Shown here: positions 39,553 through 51,062 of the stretch, in pieces
Numbering within the stretch: position 1 is the first letter of the stretch
Layout of the letters: the number at the start of each line of letters is the position of its first letter
NCBI GenBank assembly: GCA_027886175.1
Contig: JAJNNQ010000029.1
Span: forward strand, 4,954,501-5,018,500
Length of the DNA: 64,000 nucleotides
From: Phylloscopus collybita
Lineage: Eukaryota; Chordata; Aves; Passeriformes; Phylloscopidae
Direction of reading: 5' to 3'
Program-made: the position numbers and the translations under genes
The notes under the pieces: model-generated
What the model saw: only the letters and a program-made list of their open reading frames with translations
Told to the model about the DNA's origin: nothing
The model's database searches: none

Positions 39553-42500
39553 GGAAGCTTCTTCAAGGACATCTTACTCTTGATTAACTCATTTTCTTTT
39601 CTGAAAATTTATTTAGTTATGAAACCACATTTACACTTCCAGGATTCTGTCAATTCAAAATATAATTTCTCCTTTTGGGATGTAACATTTGTTGTTATAA
39701 ATAATGGCCTTCTTGTTCTCATGTTCAAACAGTAAATGGAAGGAAAATCCAACAGTCAGGGTTGACATTATTTCTAAATCACACAGAGTATCCATTACCA
39801 GTTATTTGTCAACAATTCAGTGTTGGTGCAGAATACCAAACACAGCTATGGCTGTGATAGCTCAGTCTTGTTCTTTGCATCACCACAAGGCCATGTTCAC
39901 TACTAATTTCATAGAAACAGAAAGTCATGCTAAAATTTTCATAGACTTGGTTTATGATGAGGCCCTTCTACTCCCTCCACATGAGATGTTATGTGAGTAA
40001 TGGAAGAATATTACTTAGCAGGTTGTTGAATGACAGACAGGGCTCCCAATTTCAGTTCCCAGCTACACTTTGGATGTGCTTCTGACTCCATGCAGGCTGC
40101 TATGCACAGGTGTCTGAGCCATTTAAAAAAGGGACCCAATTCCTGTCCACTGCATTGATAGAGAATGGATACACATTTTAAGCGCTTTTCCCAATTTGGC
40201 CCATTTGTCACTATGGTAACAGTTTATCTCTCTGTCAAACAGACTGGTTGTAAGGCTCTGTGCTTTGGTATTTTTCAACTTTGTCTGAGAGGCCCCTCAA
40301 CGATGTGGAGAGTTTCAACACACCAACATGATGAGATGCAACCAAGCATTCAGTTTCCCACCTTATCATAACCTAAACTGACATGACAACCAAACACTTC
40401 CAAACCACTACCAGTTTTAAGCCAGTCTTGAGAGGTATTTCATTAAAAAGACAAAAAAATGAGTCCCTTAGAAATATGCAGCCACATACACCCATTCAAA
40501 GTGCCATTAAAAGATAGTTAGTGACGAGAACCTTTTGGTCTCATCAAATATTAAAATGGCTCTTACATCTGCTCATCATATAACCTCTGCTACTGGTTCT
40601 GTTCAGCAATTTCTTTGACTCATTCCTTTAAAAATTAATGAAAGCTATAGACAATAAAATATGTGACTCTACTTTTTTTTTGGTCACATATTAAATCAGA
40701 TTTTGAAAAAGCAATTAAAAAAAGTCCCCAACCACTCTTCAACCTTTCTTGTTTTTCAAATCTTTCTGTTTCTTCACTCCAGATCCAGTCTATTTTTGAT
40801 AAGACTGTATGCTGTGTTTCTAATGTCGCTCAGGAAAAGGAAAGACATGCCTCTAAGATAGTGATGATGATAAGCTGCCACCAAATGATGGCTCCGTGAC
40901 AAACTGATCTGTAACATCACACACCTAGCCGTCTCTCTTTGCAGGGGTAGCAAGACTGAGTTCTTAGTATTGACACCAAGAATTCAGTTTACAGGTAAGC
41001 ACAAGGCACAGAGTTCATTGTGCTCTTCCCAGATCATCTTGCCTGGAGCTGTGTCCATTTCTGTCCCTGAAGGCACAAAACTTCACTGGACAGACTTGAC
41101 CAGCACTGAAAAGTCCTGAGGTTTCTCCATCTCTATCATTCATGTCACTTCAAACACCTCAATATCTTTCTGAAGATAGAATTTATTGCCTTTCAAAGTA
41201 TAAACAAAAGTATTATATAGGGTGACTATCCTTGACAGATGGCACTGCCATGAAGACAAAATAACCTGTGCAACATTGACCATCTCCTATGGCACAATGG
41301 CCTCTTCAGTTCAGTTCAGTTCCACCGAACACACACGTCTGGGACAAAGGCACTTCTTATAAATGCTTGTTTCCTTCTCTACTAAAAATCAGTGGTTACT
41401 GAGTCAACACTCACTCAAGCTCAGAAAAGCATTAAGGGCTGTGCTAGCTGTATGCCTAAAATGAAGCACATACTTGAGAGCTTTTTGAACTGAAGCCTAA
41501 GACTTGACACAACTGTTTGCAGGGTGCCTGAAACAAATTGCATCTGTTGAGAGCTTCTTTTGATTTTTATCTTGTGAGTCCAAGCACCCAGGGTTGTGAC
41601 ATAACAACAATGAAAAGAGGTGGGGTGCCTTTTTGCTGTTGCCATACTCTCAGCAAGGGTAGGAGGTGTTTTCCAAGAAGCACTAATGAATGAAAACATG
41701 ACTTCACTGACCAAAGTTTAAAGGTTCTGAGTGCTTCAAAGAGATGCCTCCAGCATATCCTATAATAAGAAATGCAAGTTATTACAAAGCTCTCAGATAT
41801 CATCAGCATTCTGCAGACCCTGCTGTGCATACTGTAATTTCAGTGCTGCTTGATACACATACATTTCAAATGGTTTTGTGCTGAACAGACTACAGTTATG
41901 TGTAAATAAAACCTTTACATTCAGTCCAGCTTAAGTTATGACAGGATTAAAAGCTTTAGAGTTTTAACTTAATATACTATCATTTTAAAAACCAAAATGT
42001 AGGTGTATGACCAATTTATGTATACAAATTAGAGTAGATTTTCTTGAAACTTGCCTGAAAGCAGCTGCATTATCACCATAATACCAAACAGTATCACAAT
42101 TCAGTTTTATTTAGAATTATATTTCTACGGGAGTACAGACTTAAGTACTTCCAATTGCCAGTTTATGAAAGCATGTACACTGTAGCCCTTCATTATATTC
42201 ACTAGCTGCTTTCACTAGCAATACTGGGCTAGAAAACCTGGTGAATTATCCTCTGCAATGTGCAAAAAATCCACGAGGAGGAGACTGCTATGCCCAATCA
42301 GTGAACTGTCATGTTCTCCATGGAAGCTCTTCTAAGGGAAAATTGCCAGAATGTCCCATGTAACACTTTCAACAATACAATCTCATTAACACTTGTCACC
42401 ACTTTAAGCAACCATCTTTTCAATAATTTAGCACTCTGAGAGGTGCCAGAGAAGCTGGCCTTGAACAGTGTTTCAATCTATTTGCAAACATTAATCTTCT

Positions 42501-42849
42501 GGGACTACTATAGAAGGACCATGTCTTAAGTCTTAAGGCAGGGCCTTTATTTATTTTTTTCCTCCTCTTTCCAATTCAAAATACATCTGGCTGTACCCTG
42601 ATGTTCACTATTCCAACCTCATGGCCCAGCTGCCATAGAAATCCAAGGCCTTGTTGTCTGATTATTGTGAGAAAATGAATATGCTCTCTTACAGAGAAAC
42701 CCAAATGAAGCCATATACTGCTGCTGGAAACAGAAGACAGTAGGTGGAGCTGGGGGAAGCCAACCTACAGAGATGTGGAAGCCACAAGGGGAATGTGGGG
42801 CTGCACAGATAAGACACAAGCCACAGGCTAGGAAAGGCACAAGAAATAA

Positions 42850-43144
42850 TCACATGGAATCATCACACAAAATCACCAAGGTTGTCAGAGAACTGAAAGA
42901 TCATCTAGTTCATGCATAGCATCAGCATAGTCACCCCTAAACCATGTCCCCAAGTGCCACATCCAGATGCCCCTTGAACACTTCCAGAGACTGTGACTCC
43001 ACCACTTTTCTGGGCAACTTATTCCAATATCTAACCATTCTTTCAGAAAAAAAAAGAGATTTTCTAGTCTGAACCCTCCTTGGTGTAATTTAAAGCCATT
43101 TCCTCTCATCCTTTCTCTTGAGACATGGTAGAAAAGAATAACCT
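42850..43144 (-). mobile_element. CR1 LINE fragment, part 1 (interrupted)
   Basis: Antisense CR1 text: AATCATCACACAAAATCACC (diverged terminus), GATCATCTAGTTCATGC, AAGTGCCACATCCAGATGCC, GACTCCACCACTTTTCTGGG and TCTTGAGACATGG. The match breaks at 43144 and resumes at 43677. Confidence 0.85.
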
Positions 43145-43676
43145 TGTGTTGTAGGTTTTCACAAATGGGTCAGGACTGCTGGGATACGTTCCTTGAGCTT
43201 TATTGAGACATCAGCCTCATAACAGGCTGAGACAACTGAAAGATAGCAACAGCTCACATCTTGTCAGCAGCAGCCAAAGATTTCTTTGTTACAGGGCTTT
43301 TTAGAAGCATTCCAGCCAATAGCATATTGCTAAAGCTTACAAACAACTGTTCTAATCAATCACTAAAACCACACATACACCTGCTTTAAACAATTCTTGC
43401 TTGTATACTTTCAATTAACAATACACAATACTCCATTATTAAGCTTAAAATCTTCTACTATCTTGCTAAGCATATTTTTCTGCAGTCTTTAGATCTATCT
43501 TAGCCAAGACTAAAAACTCAAGACTATTGTTTCATGTCCCTGCTTGCTATACTATTGTATCTTTTCTTCTTTCAGGTTTTACAGCTGCAGCTAGCTCTAA
43601 GTTCTCTGTTCTTTCTGTTTCTGAGGCCTGCTTTCATAGCTTTCTGAAAGTCTTCTTACCTTTGCTATTTCCCACA
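43145..43676 (-). mobile_element. Solo LTR (about 532 bp) nested in CR1
   Basis: The inserted segment begins TGTGTTGTAGG and ends ATTTCCCACA on the plus strand, giving TG...CA termini. Read on the minus strand it starts TGTGGGAAATAG, has a polyadenylation signal AATAAA (43199-43204) about 55 nt from its end, and finishes CCTACAACACA. This order of features gives a minus orientation. The flanking pentamers AACCT and GACCC agree only partly, so the target duplication is decayed or absent. CR1 text is continuous across the insertion. No coding ERV sequence present. Confidence 0.7.
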
Positions 43677-44195
43677 GACCCTCACCTCACTACAGCTTCC
43701 TTTCAGGCAGCTGTAGAGGGCAATAAATTCTCCCCTCAGCTTCTTCTCTAGACTAAAAACCCCCAGCTCCTTCAACTGCTCCTGAGAGTAATAAGATCTG
43801 CACTCCATACCCTTCACCAGTTCTGTTGCCCTGCTCTGGACACACTTCAGTAGCTCAGAGCAAGGGGCCCAGAACTTGACACAGGATTTGAGGTGTGTCC
43901 TGCTGGAGACACTATGTCTAATACAGGCCAGGATGCCATTGGCCTTCTTGGCTACCAGGGCAGTGCTGGCTCAAGTCCAGCTGGCTGTTGACCAGTACCT
44001 CTAAGTCTCTTCCTGCTGAACAGCTCTTAACGCACTCTTCCCCCAGCCTGTAGCATTGCACGGGGTGACCCAAGTGCAGAACCCAGCACCTTGCCTTGTT
44101 GAACCTCATGCAGCTGTCCTTAGGACATCAATCCAGTCCATCCAGATCTCTCTTGCAGAGCCTTCTGACCCTCAGCAGATCAACCAATACTATTG
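43677..44195 (-). mobile_element. CR1 LINE fragment, part 2 (resumption)
   Basis: Antisense CR1 text resumes at GACCCTCACCTCACTACAGC and runs through TTCCTTTCAGGCAGCTGTAG, CCTGCTCTGGACACACTTC, GCCATTGGCCTTCTTGGC, GGCTGTTGACCAG, CAGAACCCAGCACCTTGCC and GCAGAGCCTTCTGACCCTC. It covers the 3' part of ORF2. A 63-codon minus-strand ORF here (MRFNKARCWVLHLGH) is a piece of the decayed CR1 reverse transcriptase region. Confidence 0.9.
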
Positions 44196-45475
44196 CTAAG
44201 ATGACTGCTCAGTCAATTCACACCACGTTTATGCCTTGTTCATCTGAGTACCAAGGACTGGCTGCTCTTTTGCAACACATGCCCACCTGCAGCCCCGCCT
44301 AACCATAAGTTCACTGGAGTCTGTGGTGCTGAGGGGGATGGATTGGCTTTGGGGCCCCACAACTGAGCTGTAGGGTGCTGCAGTGGCTGACAATGGACAG
44401 GACAGAGGCCAGTCAGAACAGTCATCCTCCTAAATGCCAGTGACCATGTTTGGGGAGGCTCCAGCACTCTTGGAGAAGACAACAAATGGAATTCCCAGCT
44501 TTTGCAGGCATCCTGTTACATAACCCTTCTCTGATGATTTTTTTCCCCCAATTTCTGGCTTTAAGTAGTAGATTACTCTGAATTCATGCAGTAAAAAGCA
44601 CAGCAACCAATTGCATAGCCTTGGAAAACAGACTACCTCATTAACATTTCACGTTCCCATGTTCCCACGATTCCTGCAGAGTGACATTTCAGTAATGTGT
44701 CATAGCACTTTGTATATTCTCTAAAGACTAGTGATGTTTTTTCTGCCAAGAGGATAAAAGTAATCTTTTTACTTTGTTAGCCCAGTGAAGCTGTATGACT
44801 ACCAGGGGTTCAGCCCTGATCCTGTCCCAATGTCCTGTCTGGCATGTCTGGTGCATCTTTCCAGATTCCTGCTGTTTTCAGGCATTTTGAAATTCAGAGT
44901 TGTAGACTTGAGAGCAGCAATACAGTTCAGCATATGTCCAGATTAAAAGTCATGTGACAAGTATATATTCAATCTCTTTAACACAACTGCACCTCAGTCT
45001 GTCAAACTAGAAAGAAGCTGAATCTTTTGAATCATTTGTTCATCCCCTCCTAAAAAAAAACAAAAAACCCCCCCCAAAACCAAACATGTATACTTGCACG
45101 ATAACGCCATTTTAGGGTATTTTTCACTATTTATATTTTGGTCTTCTGACTTGTTTCCCGATCTCAGGATGATATAATGCAAAGAAATGTTCTCTGCAAA
45201 AATTATCATATCTTACTGCTAAAACTGAAAATCTCTCTTCTCTTGCTGAACATCTGCTCTTTCCCCCTCATAAAAGCTGGCATATTTCTCTCAGAACAGG
45301 AAAAAAAATCAATAATTGTTATTTTAAATTCTTTCATGCCCTGGCCTTCAGACGAAGTCAATGTCGTCTCTTGAAATATCAGTCCTGCATGTCTACTTGC
45401 AGAAAAACAATATATTATTTTCACATTCATAAAAAGCCTTACAACTCCAACACAAGTGGCTACTAATTTATAATT

Positions 45476-45582
45476 AGATAAATTTATCTATTTAAATATA
45501 TATATATATATATAAATATATCTATTTATATAGATATATAAATATATCTATATAAATAGATATATTTATCTATTTAGCCAAT
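45476..45582. repeat. AT-only palindrome-rich block
   Basis: About 105 bp almost wholly A/T with nested inverted repeats (AGATAAATTTATCT; AAATAGATATATTTATCTATTT) around (AT)n. It could extrude hairpins or cruciforms. Confidence 0.9.
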
Positions 45583-47941
45583 AGCTAAAAGTGTGTACTT
45601 TCATTTTCACTCTTAACCCTGCTTTGGTTCATCTGTATTAAAAGGTGCCTATGTCTACATTTCTGAATTAATTCTACTACAAGTTTTGTCAGAGAAGTGA
45701 AACATTTTTTCTATGATGTTTATTACACTGTAAATTCTCTCTTCATGCTCAACATCAATTCAGTATTGTGTGTCAGTTTTATGTCATGGAGATAAAACTC
45801 TTCTAATTAGCCTCTATAAAACCATGAGCAGTGTGGAGAAGATGAAGAAAGACCAATTACTCATAACATAACACCCAGAAGGTACCAAAAATACGTGTAA
45901 ATGGCAGTTTATAATGAACAACAAGAGGCATCCTGTCACCTAATGTACATTTCTTGTGGAACTCACCGACATGAGATACTGCCAATGTGGAAGGTCTATC
46001 TGGGATCAAAAAGTGATTAAACAAACTGATGAAGGATAAAATCTGACAAGAACTATCAAATATGAAGATAAACATCTCTGGCTCAGGAAGCTCTGGAGCT
46101 GCAGAATGCTGGAGGCTAAGAGAGTTGAGGAAAATATTAATATATGCTTAGCATGTTTCCATACTATTCCACAGTCATCAGTTTCTCACAGTGACAGGAT
46201 CCTGGACTAGAAGGGTTTTTGGAGAAGTTATTCCTGTATTTCTGTCTGGGCCACATATTGCAATATGCAGTCCTTACTAAACCTCTCAACAGTGCTTATG
46301 GAGGGCTAGAAATGATTCTGGCAAAAAGATGGAATGAAGGGGAGATACCACATGAAATTAAAATAGATGAATGACCTAGACCATCTTGCAATTCAGCATC
46401 TTCCAAAGATCTTAAAATGTTAAATGGAACAGATAAAGAAATGGTGCCTATTGTTGTGTTTTACACAACACAATATCAATTCGGTCCAGACAAATATACA
46501 GGGTAATTAATAAATTGTAGTAGTTATTGCACTACAGGCCATTTACTCTTCTAAGAAAAGAAGACAAAGAACTCTGGATGTAAGATCAGATGAGTGCTAC
46601 AAAGAAGTGACACGATTCACATCTCTGATTAAAAGAAACATCCCTTATCAGAAAGAAAGAAGGGAAGTTAACTTGAGTAGAAATCTGCCGCACTTAAAAT
46701 GAATGGATAGCAGATTTTTGGTGTCCCAGATGAAATGTGTATGAACGAAAAGAACAAGTCTATTCCTTTAAAATATAATTTCTTTTGATTCCAAATGATA
46801 AAGTTCTGGTGTTAAACAACAAATAACAACCTAAGCTAAGAGAAAGGAAGATACGCTGTGGAATGTGGAAGGAATGACACTTTCAACAGTGCATTTCAGT
46901 GAATTCAGTGTAGATCTAAATTAATTTCTGAACATGGGAATTCAGGATCTTAGTGAAAAAGCAAGAAGATTGGATAAGCCAGAGAAGATCTGGTGAATCA
47001 AATGGCCCCTCCTTTCTAAAACACTCTGCATTCTTCCTAATTTTCCTATCAAGCTATGCCACTGTTTATATAGTTGTTGGTCACTCCAGTGGCATGACTT
47101 TCACCTCAGAATGCTGAGCTCATGTGAGGTCCTTTGTTATTAAAGTCCTTACAAAAACTTGCCACTTTGTACCTTGCTACTGTTTCCACATCTGAGTGTC
47201 TGCTGGTTGTACCAGCAGATGAAGAGAGATATCAAGTACCAGTAGACAAGCAGCTGGAATGACTCATGTTAAAATCCTCACAGGCTCCAGGATGATCATG
47301 TCATCTGTCCAAGTCAACAGCAAAACAATTCTGCAATGCAATATTAATGAATTGCAGTTACTGCCTTTCTGATTTTTGAAGTGGTTTACAGTATATCAAA
47401 TTCCACTTTTATATTAATCCTAAGTAGTTTGGGCTACAATGGCTAAGGAGATTTTAAAAATAATCTTTAATATGCACTGAAAAACTGGCTTCTACAAATC
47501 TTTGTCACAGCTAAAATTCAAAATTCTTCTGCTTTTTCATGTGGGGGTTGGAGGTGTAATGTGATGAGATGCTGGATGAGCATAGTCAATATCAACAAGT
47601 TGCAGTCACTCGAGCACATACTCTGAAAGCCAAATATCACACCACAGAAGACAGTTTGTGTTCACCGGGGAGTCTCTTACTGCTAATGTCAAGTCTGAAA
47701 GCTACTTCTTAGTTACTAAAGATCACAACTTTCCCCCATATTTTACTGAGAAACACATTTTTCTTCATATTTACTGTAGGTTAACAGCATGTCTGGCTCT
47801 ATCAGTCATGTCAAATTACATCACAGGAGAAGAGGGGAGCAACAGAGCTTGGTTTGCAGCTTTACTTCTCCCTTGTGAGTCACAAAAGTATTTTTATAAT
47901 GTACACTGCATGGGAGCACCACAATTTTTAGCTGAAATGTC

Positions 47942-48085
47942 TCAGATGTTCCAGTTCTTTGAATTTTGTAAGACAGTCTCTTCCCCCTTCCCCCAGATGC
48001 TAATAAACAAGTCAATGGCAAGGTCCTTGTACTCATATTCCCTCTCTTCTGCACTCTTGATGATGTTTTCTGCTTCACACTTTCT
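47942..48085 (-). other. Candidate 3'-terminal coding exon, 47 codons plus stop
   Basis: Read on the minus strand after an acceptor-like ATGGCCCAG (pyrimidine tract TTTTCTCTTGTGTTTTCC about 25 nt upstream), the frame is open for 47 codons and stops at TGA (47942-47944). The peptide is charged and helix-like, beginning RKCEAENIIKSAEEREYEYK, then DLAIDLFISIW, and ending NSKNWNI. It is in phase with the candidate exon at 48736-48921, about 650 bp upstream, so the two could form the 3' end of one transcript. An alternative acceptor at 48111-48112 (TTTTCCAG) would instead give FM then stop. No usable GT donor lies in the block, so it could only be terminal. No family is recognised. The opposite strand has a 160-codon ORF across this region with a biased, less protein-like composition. 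Confidence 0.3.
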
Positions 48086-48735
48086 CTGGGCCATAATTTG
48101 TTTACATAAACTGGAAAACACAAGAGAAAAGTTTCACTAAAATAGAACAGAAAAAAAATCTTTGTTGTTTTTCCTCCATGAATTCTAGTTTTTGTCTCCT
48201 TACTTGTGCCACATCATCATTCTGTGAGCTGAAACAGGCATTTGCTCTGAAATGAGACATCCATCAAACAACATGCAACACAACCATTAAAAATACAAGT
48301 AACTGCTATTACTGGGGGGAAAAAAAACCCTAATTCCTACGGAGCTTAAAAAATCCTGAATTGTTCTCATCAAATTCGTATGTTGAATTATTCCTCAAGC
48401 CATATTTAAAATATTGTTCTTGGATACAAGAGCCAAAATGTAGCCCAAGGAGTGATGAACTCATTTTATAGCTCTTGGACAAATTCCTTTACTGGTGTAA
48501 AGGGAAAATTTGCACAAGCCTTTGAACCATAAATTTGGGGTTTAGTTTCTTATTAGGTTTTGTTTTGGTTTGGTTTTTTTTTCAGTGCTTGTCTCTACCC
48601 TTAGCACTGTAATTTTCCATTTGGGAAACAATATCCTGCATTGTGTATACAATGGTTCTTGGAATTCACATGACTGCATTTTTCTAACACCAACAATGAG
48701 CTTTAAATTCTGCCTGTGGTGCTGAAGCATCTTAC

Positions 48736-48921
48736 CTTGTGCCTGTAAAACAATGTTGGATAACCTCCTGAGAAGCGAGCATTGGCAGAAGGTGTTACTC
48801 TAGTAAAAAAATTATTCCCCAAATCTCCCTGGGAGTATCCATTCACCGATGGCATGTTAACAGGGTGGAAGTTTGGCTTTCTGATATAAGGCCTCTTTAA
48901 CTTGCCTATTACCAGGTGATC
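48736..48921 (-). other. Candidate unannotated coding exon, 186 nt, phase 0-0
   Basis: On the minus strand this block follows a good acceptor (TTCCTTAGTTCCCCAG) and ends CACAAG before a near-consensus donor GTAAGA. The frame is open for all 62 codons and starts and ends on codon boundaries. The predicted peptide looks like ordinary protein: it begins DHLVIGKLKRPYIRKPNFHP, has a central GYSQGDLGNNFFTRV, and ends ARFSGGYPTLFYRHK. I recognise no family. The block lies in the NTRK2 intron immediately 5' of the exon starting VGGHTML, on the same strand and in the matching phase. It could be an in-frame kinase-insert cassette of TrkB, an exon of a gene nested in the intron, or a decoy exon. The open frame plus both splice sites is what is seen; use as an exon is inferred. 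Confidence 0.4.
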
Positions 48922-49437
48922 CTGGGGAACTAAGGAAGATCAGAGTAAACTTTGAAAGGATTTAGGACTCTGCACCAGCATTGCTGCATTTCAGGTAAGG
49001 ACTCTCTGAAGATCTGACATACAGGCTTCTACACTACTGATTGTGCCATGTACTCCTCACATCCTTCGCCAAATGTTGGTAGTGTGCAAACAAAGAGATG
49101 GGTGGGAAAGAAACCCACAACTACATCTATTTTCCTTGCTTTCCCTTCATATTTTGCAGTGCCCCAAGGGCGCACTCACTCCTTCCAACTCTTCCTCTGA
49201 TTGGAGTTACTCCTTACTGTAACCATGCAGCTCTGGGGTGGTTCTATCATCATATAAGCTTATCTTCCTCTCTGCTCTGGATAAGTAAGACATTACACAT
49301 GGATTCCTCTACTTGCTGCACTTCAATAATTACTTTAAAATAAATATAGAAACATAATTTTAGTTTACCTGCTCCAATAAAAAGTAAGATCTGCAGTAAA
49401 ACTGAGAGCTCAAAGGTTAGATCCAATTAAAAAAAAA

Positions 49438-49473
49438 ACCAAACCAAACCAAACCAAACCAAACCAAACCAAC
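49438..49473. repeat. (AACCA)n microsatellite
   Basis: About seven tandem AACCA units following a short poly-A. Confidence 0.95.
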
Positions 49474-51006
49474 AACAAAAAGGGGTTGCAATTTTACGCC
49501 AAAGTAGATAGGACAAGTAATTTAATTTTTTAGATCTCTACTATAAGAACTGCAGGTCAGCTTTATAATCTTCAATATAAATCTTACATATAGATTTCCC
49601 AGACACCAGAGTTGTTAAGACTCATGAAGTCCTGGAGACTTTCAAAATAAGCCAAGTGGGAAATGAAGGAACTATGTTGTTAGGACAACATATTTCAATT
49701 TTGAAGGGTTGTCTACAGACACAGTTTTTTAGACTGCCAGGAATACTTCAGGCTAGGACACCCAAATCAAACTCTGTGAAAAATCTATTACTAAACCAAG
49801 TAAGATTTCTATTAGTTGGAACTAGTATTTTGACTTCTGCTTGTATAATACCTAGATCAATGGAGTCCTGATCTACATGAAGCTTCTACACAGGCTTGCA
49901 GTGCCATAATAATAATAGTAACAACACCACCACCACCACTTTTTCTAGTCACTTGTAAAAAATTACCAATACATCCACCATAGCAGCTGCAATGTTACTT
50001 TTTTATCGCAGTGGGTTAATAGAGCCCTAATACTGTTTGTGAGTCTTTGTACTTCAGAATATTTTTCATCTGCTTCAGATGAAAACTTCTGAAATATTGT
50101 TCCATAAAGCCTGCATTTCCTTTTAAAGTTGTGCTACTTTATATTACTCTTTGGACATATTTAGGATGATCTCCAGAGAGTATTATTACATGCACTCGAT
50201 GATGTTATTATTAAAATGTTATGTGCTTCAGTCCTTAGTATATAATTTTATTTGCTTTCTTGCCAGGTGAAACTATTTATTCTTTCTGTGTATTAAGCCA
50301 TCAGATTCATCCAAATAACCTCTGTGTTTATTTCCATTGAAAATGTCCCTGGATCTTTTATCCACTAGGGGTGGTGTTGGTGTTCCCATTAACCTTGACC
50401 CCACACTTGGGTTGCATCCTCATTTTATTTTCCTTTCCTCTCAGCCAGATAGCTGTTCTCCTTCAAGATTCCTCAGTCACTGAGCTAAGAGATTTTTGTT
50501 AATGAAAAGCAGATGCAACACTTAAGTTATTAAAGAATCTTCTCCTAATAGGATCTTCTTGCTACCATGATAATTTTGAGTTTGAAAACCTACTGTGTCA
50601 TGAAAACCCATTCAGTATGATTACTCCAGCCTTCCATGGCAGAGTGTTAATTTAATGACTTGTTAATTTTATCAGTGAGCTTATGCCGAGTAATTAACAC
50701 TGACTGACAAAGGAGACTGCCTTGCTAGTATGGCAAGTACATGTGAATACTGACATTTTAAATAAATGTCCTCCAAGTTGCTGAAGTGTGAATTTATCTG
50801 TTTTAAGTTGTTTTTCAAATCTTTTGGACTTTACATACTCATTATATTTATATATTACATTTACATACTCATTGCTATATGAGTGATTGAGTGCTCTGAC
50901 GCTGAGAATCTTGAACTAGGTAGTGAAAGAACTGGATTAATGCCAGATCATGGAGATCTATCCCAAATGTATGCCAAAAGGTATGCCACTTAATTTTGAT
51001 ATGTTA

Positions 51007-51011
<5 letters not shown>

Positions 51012-51061
<50 letters not shown>
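51012..51061. repeat. (TA)25 microsatellite
   Basis: About 50 bp of uninterrupted TA dinucleotides. Confidence 0.97.

Positions 51062-51062
<1 letters not shown>

Noticed and set aside
47658..48140. 160-codon plus-strand ORF, the longest in the window
   Set aside because: No recognisable domain, biased Ser/Leu/Phe composition and no splice or promoter context. It overlaps the more protein-like minus-strand block at 47942-48085, so it is probably a shadow.
49670..49800. Plus-strand exon-like stretch ending at a GTAAGA donor
   Set aside because: The acceptor is ambiguous, no neighbouring exon is in phase, and the peptide has no motif.
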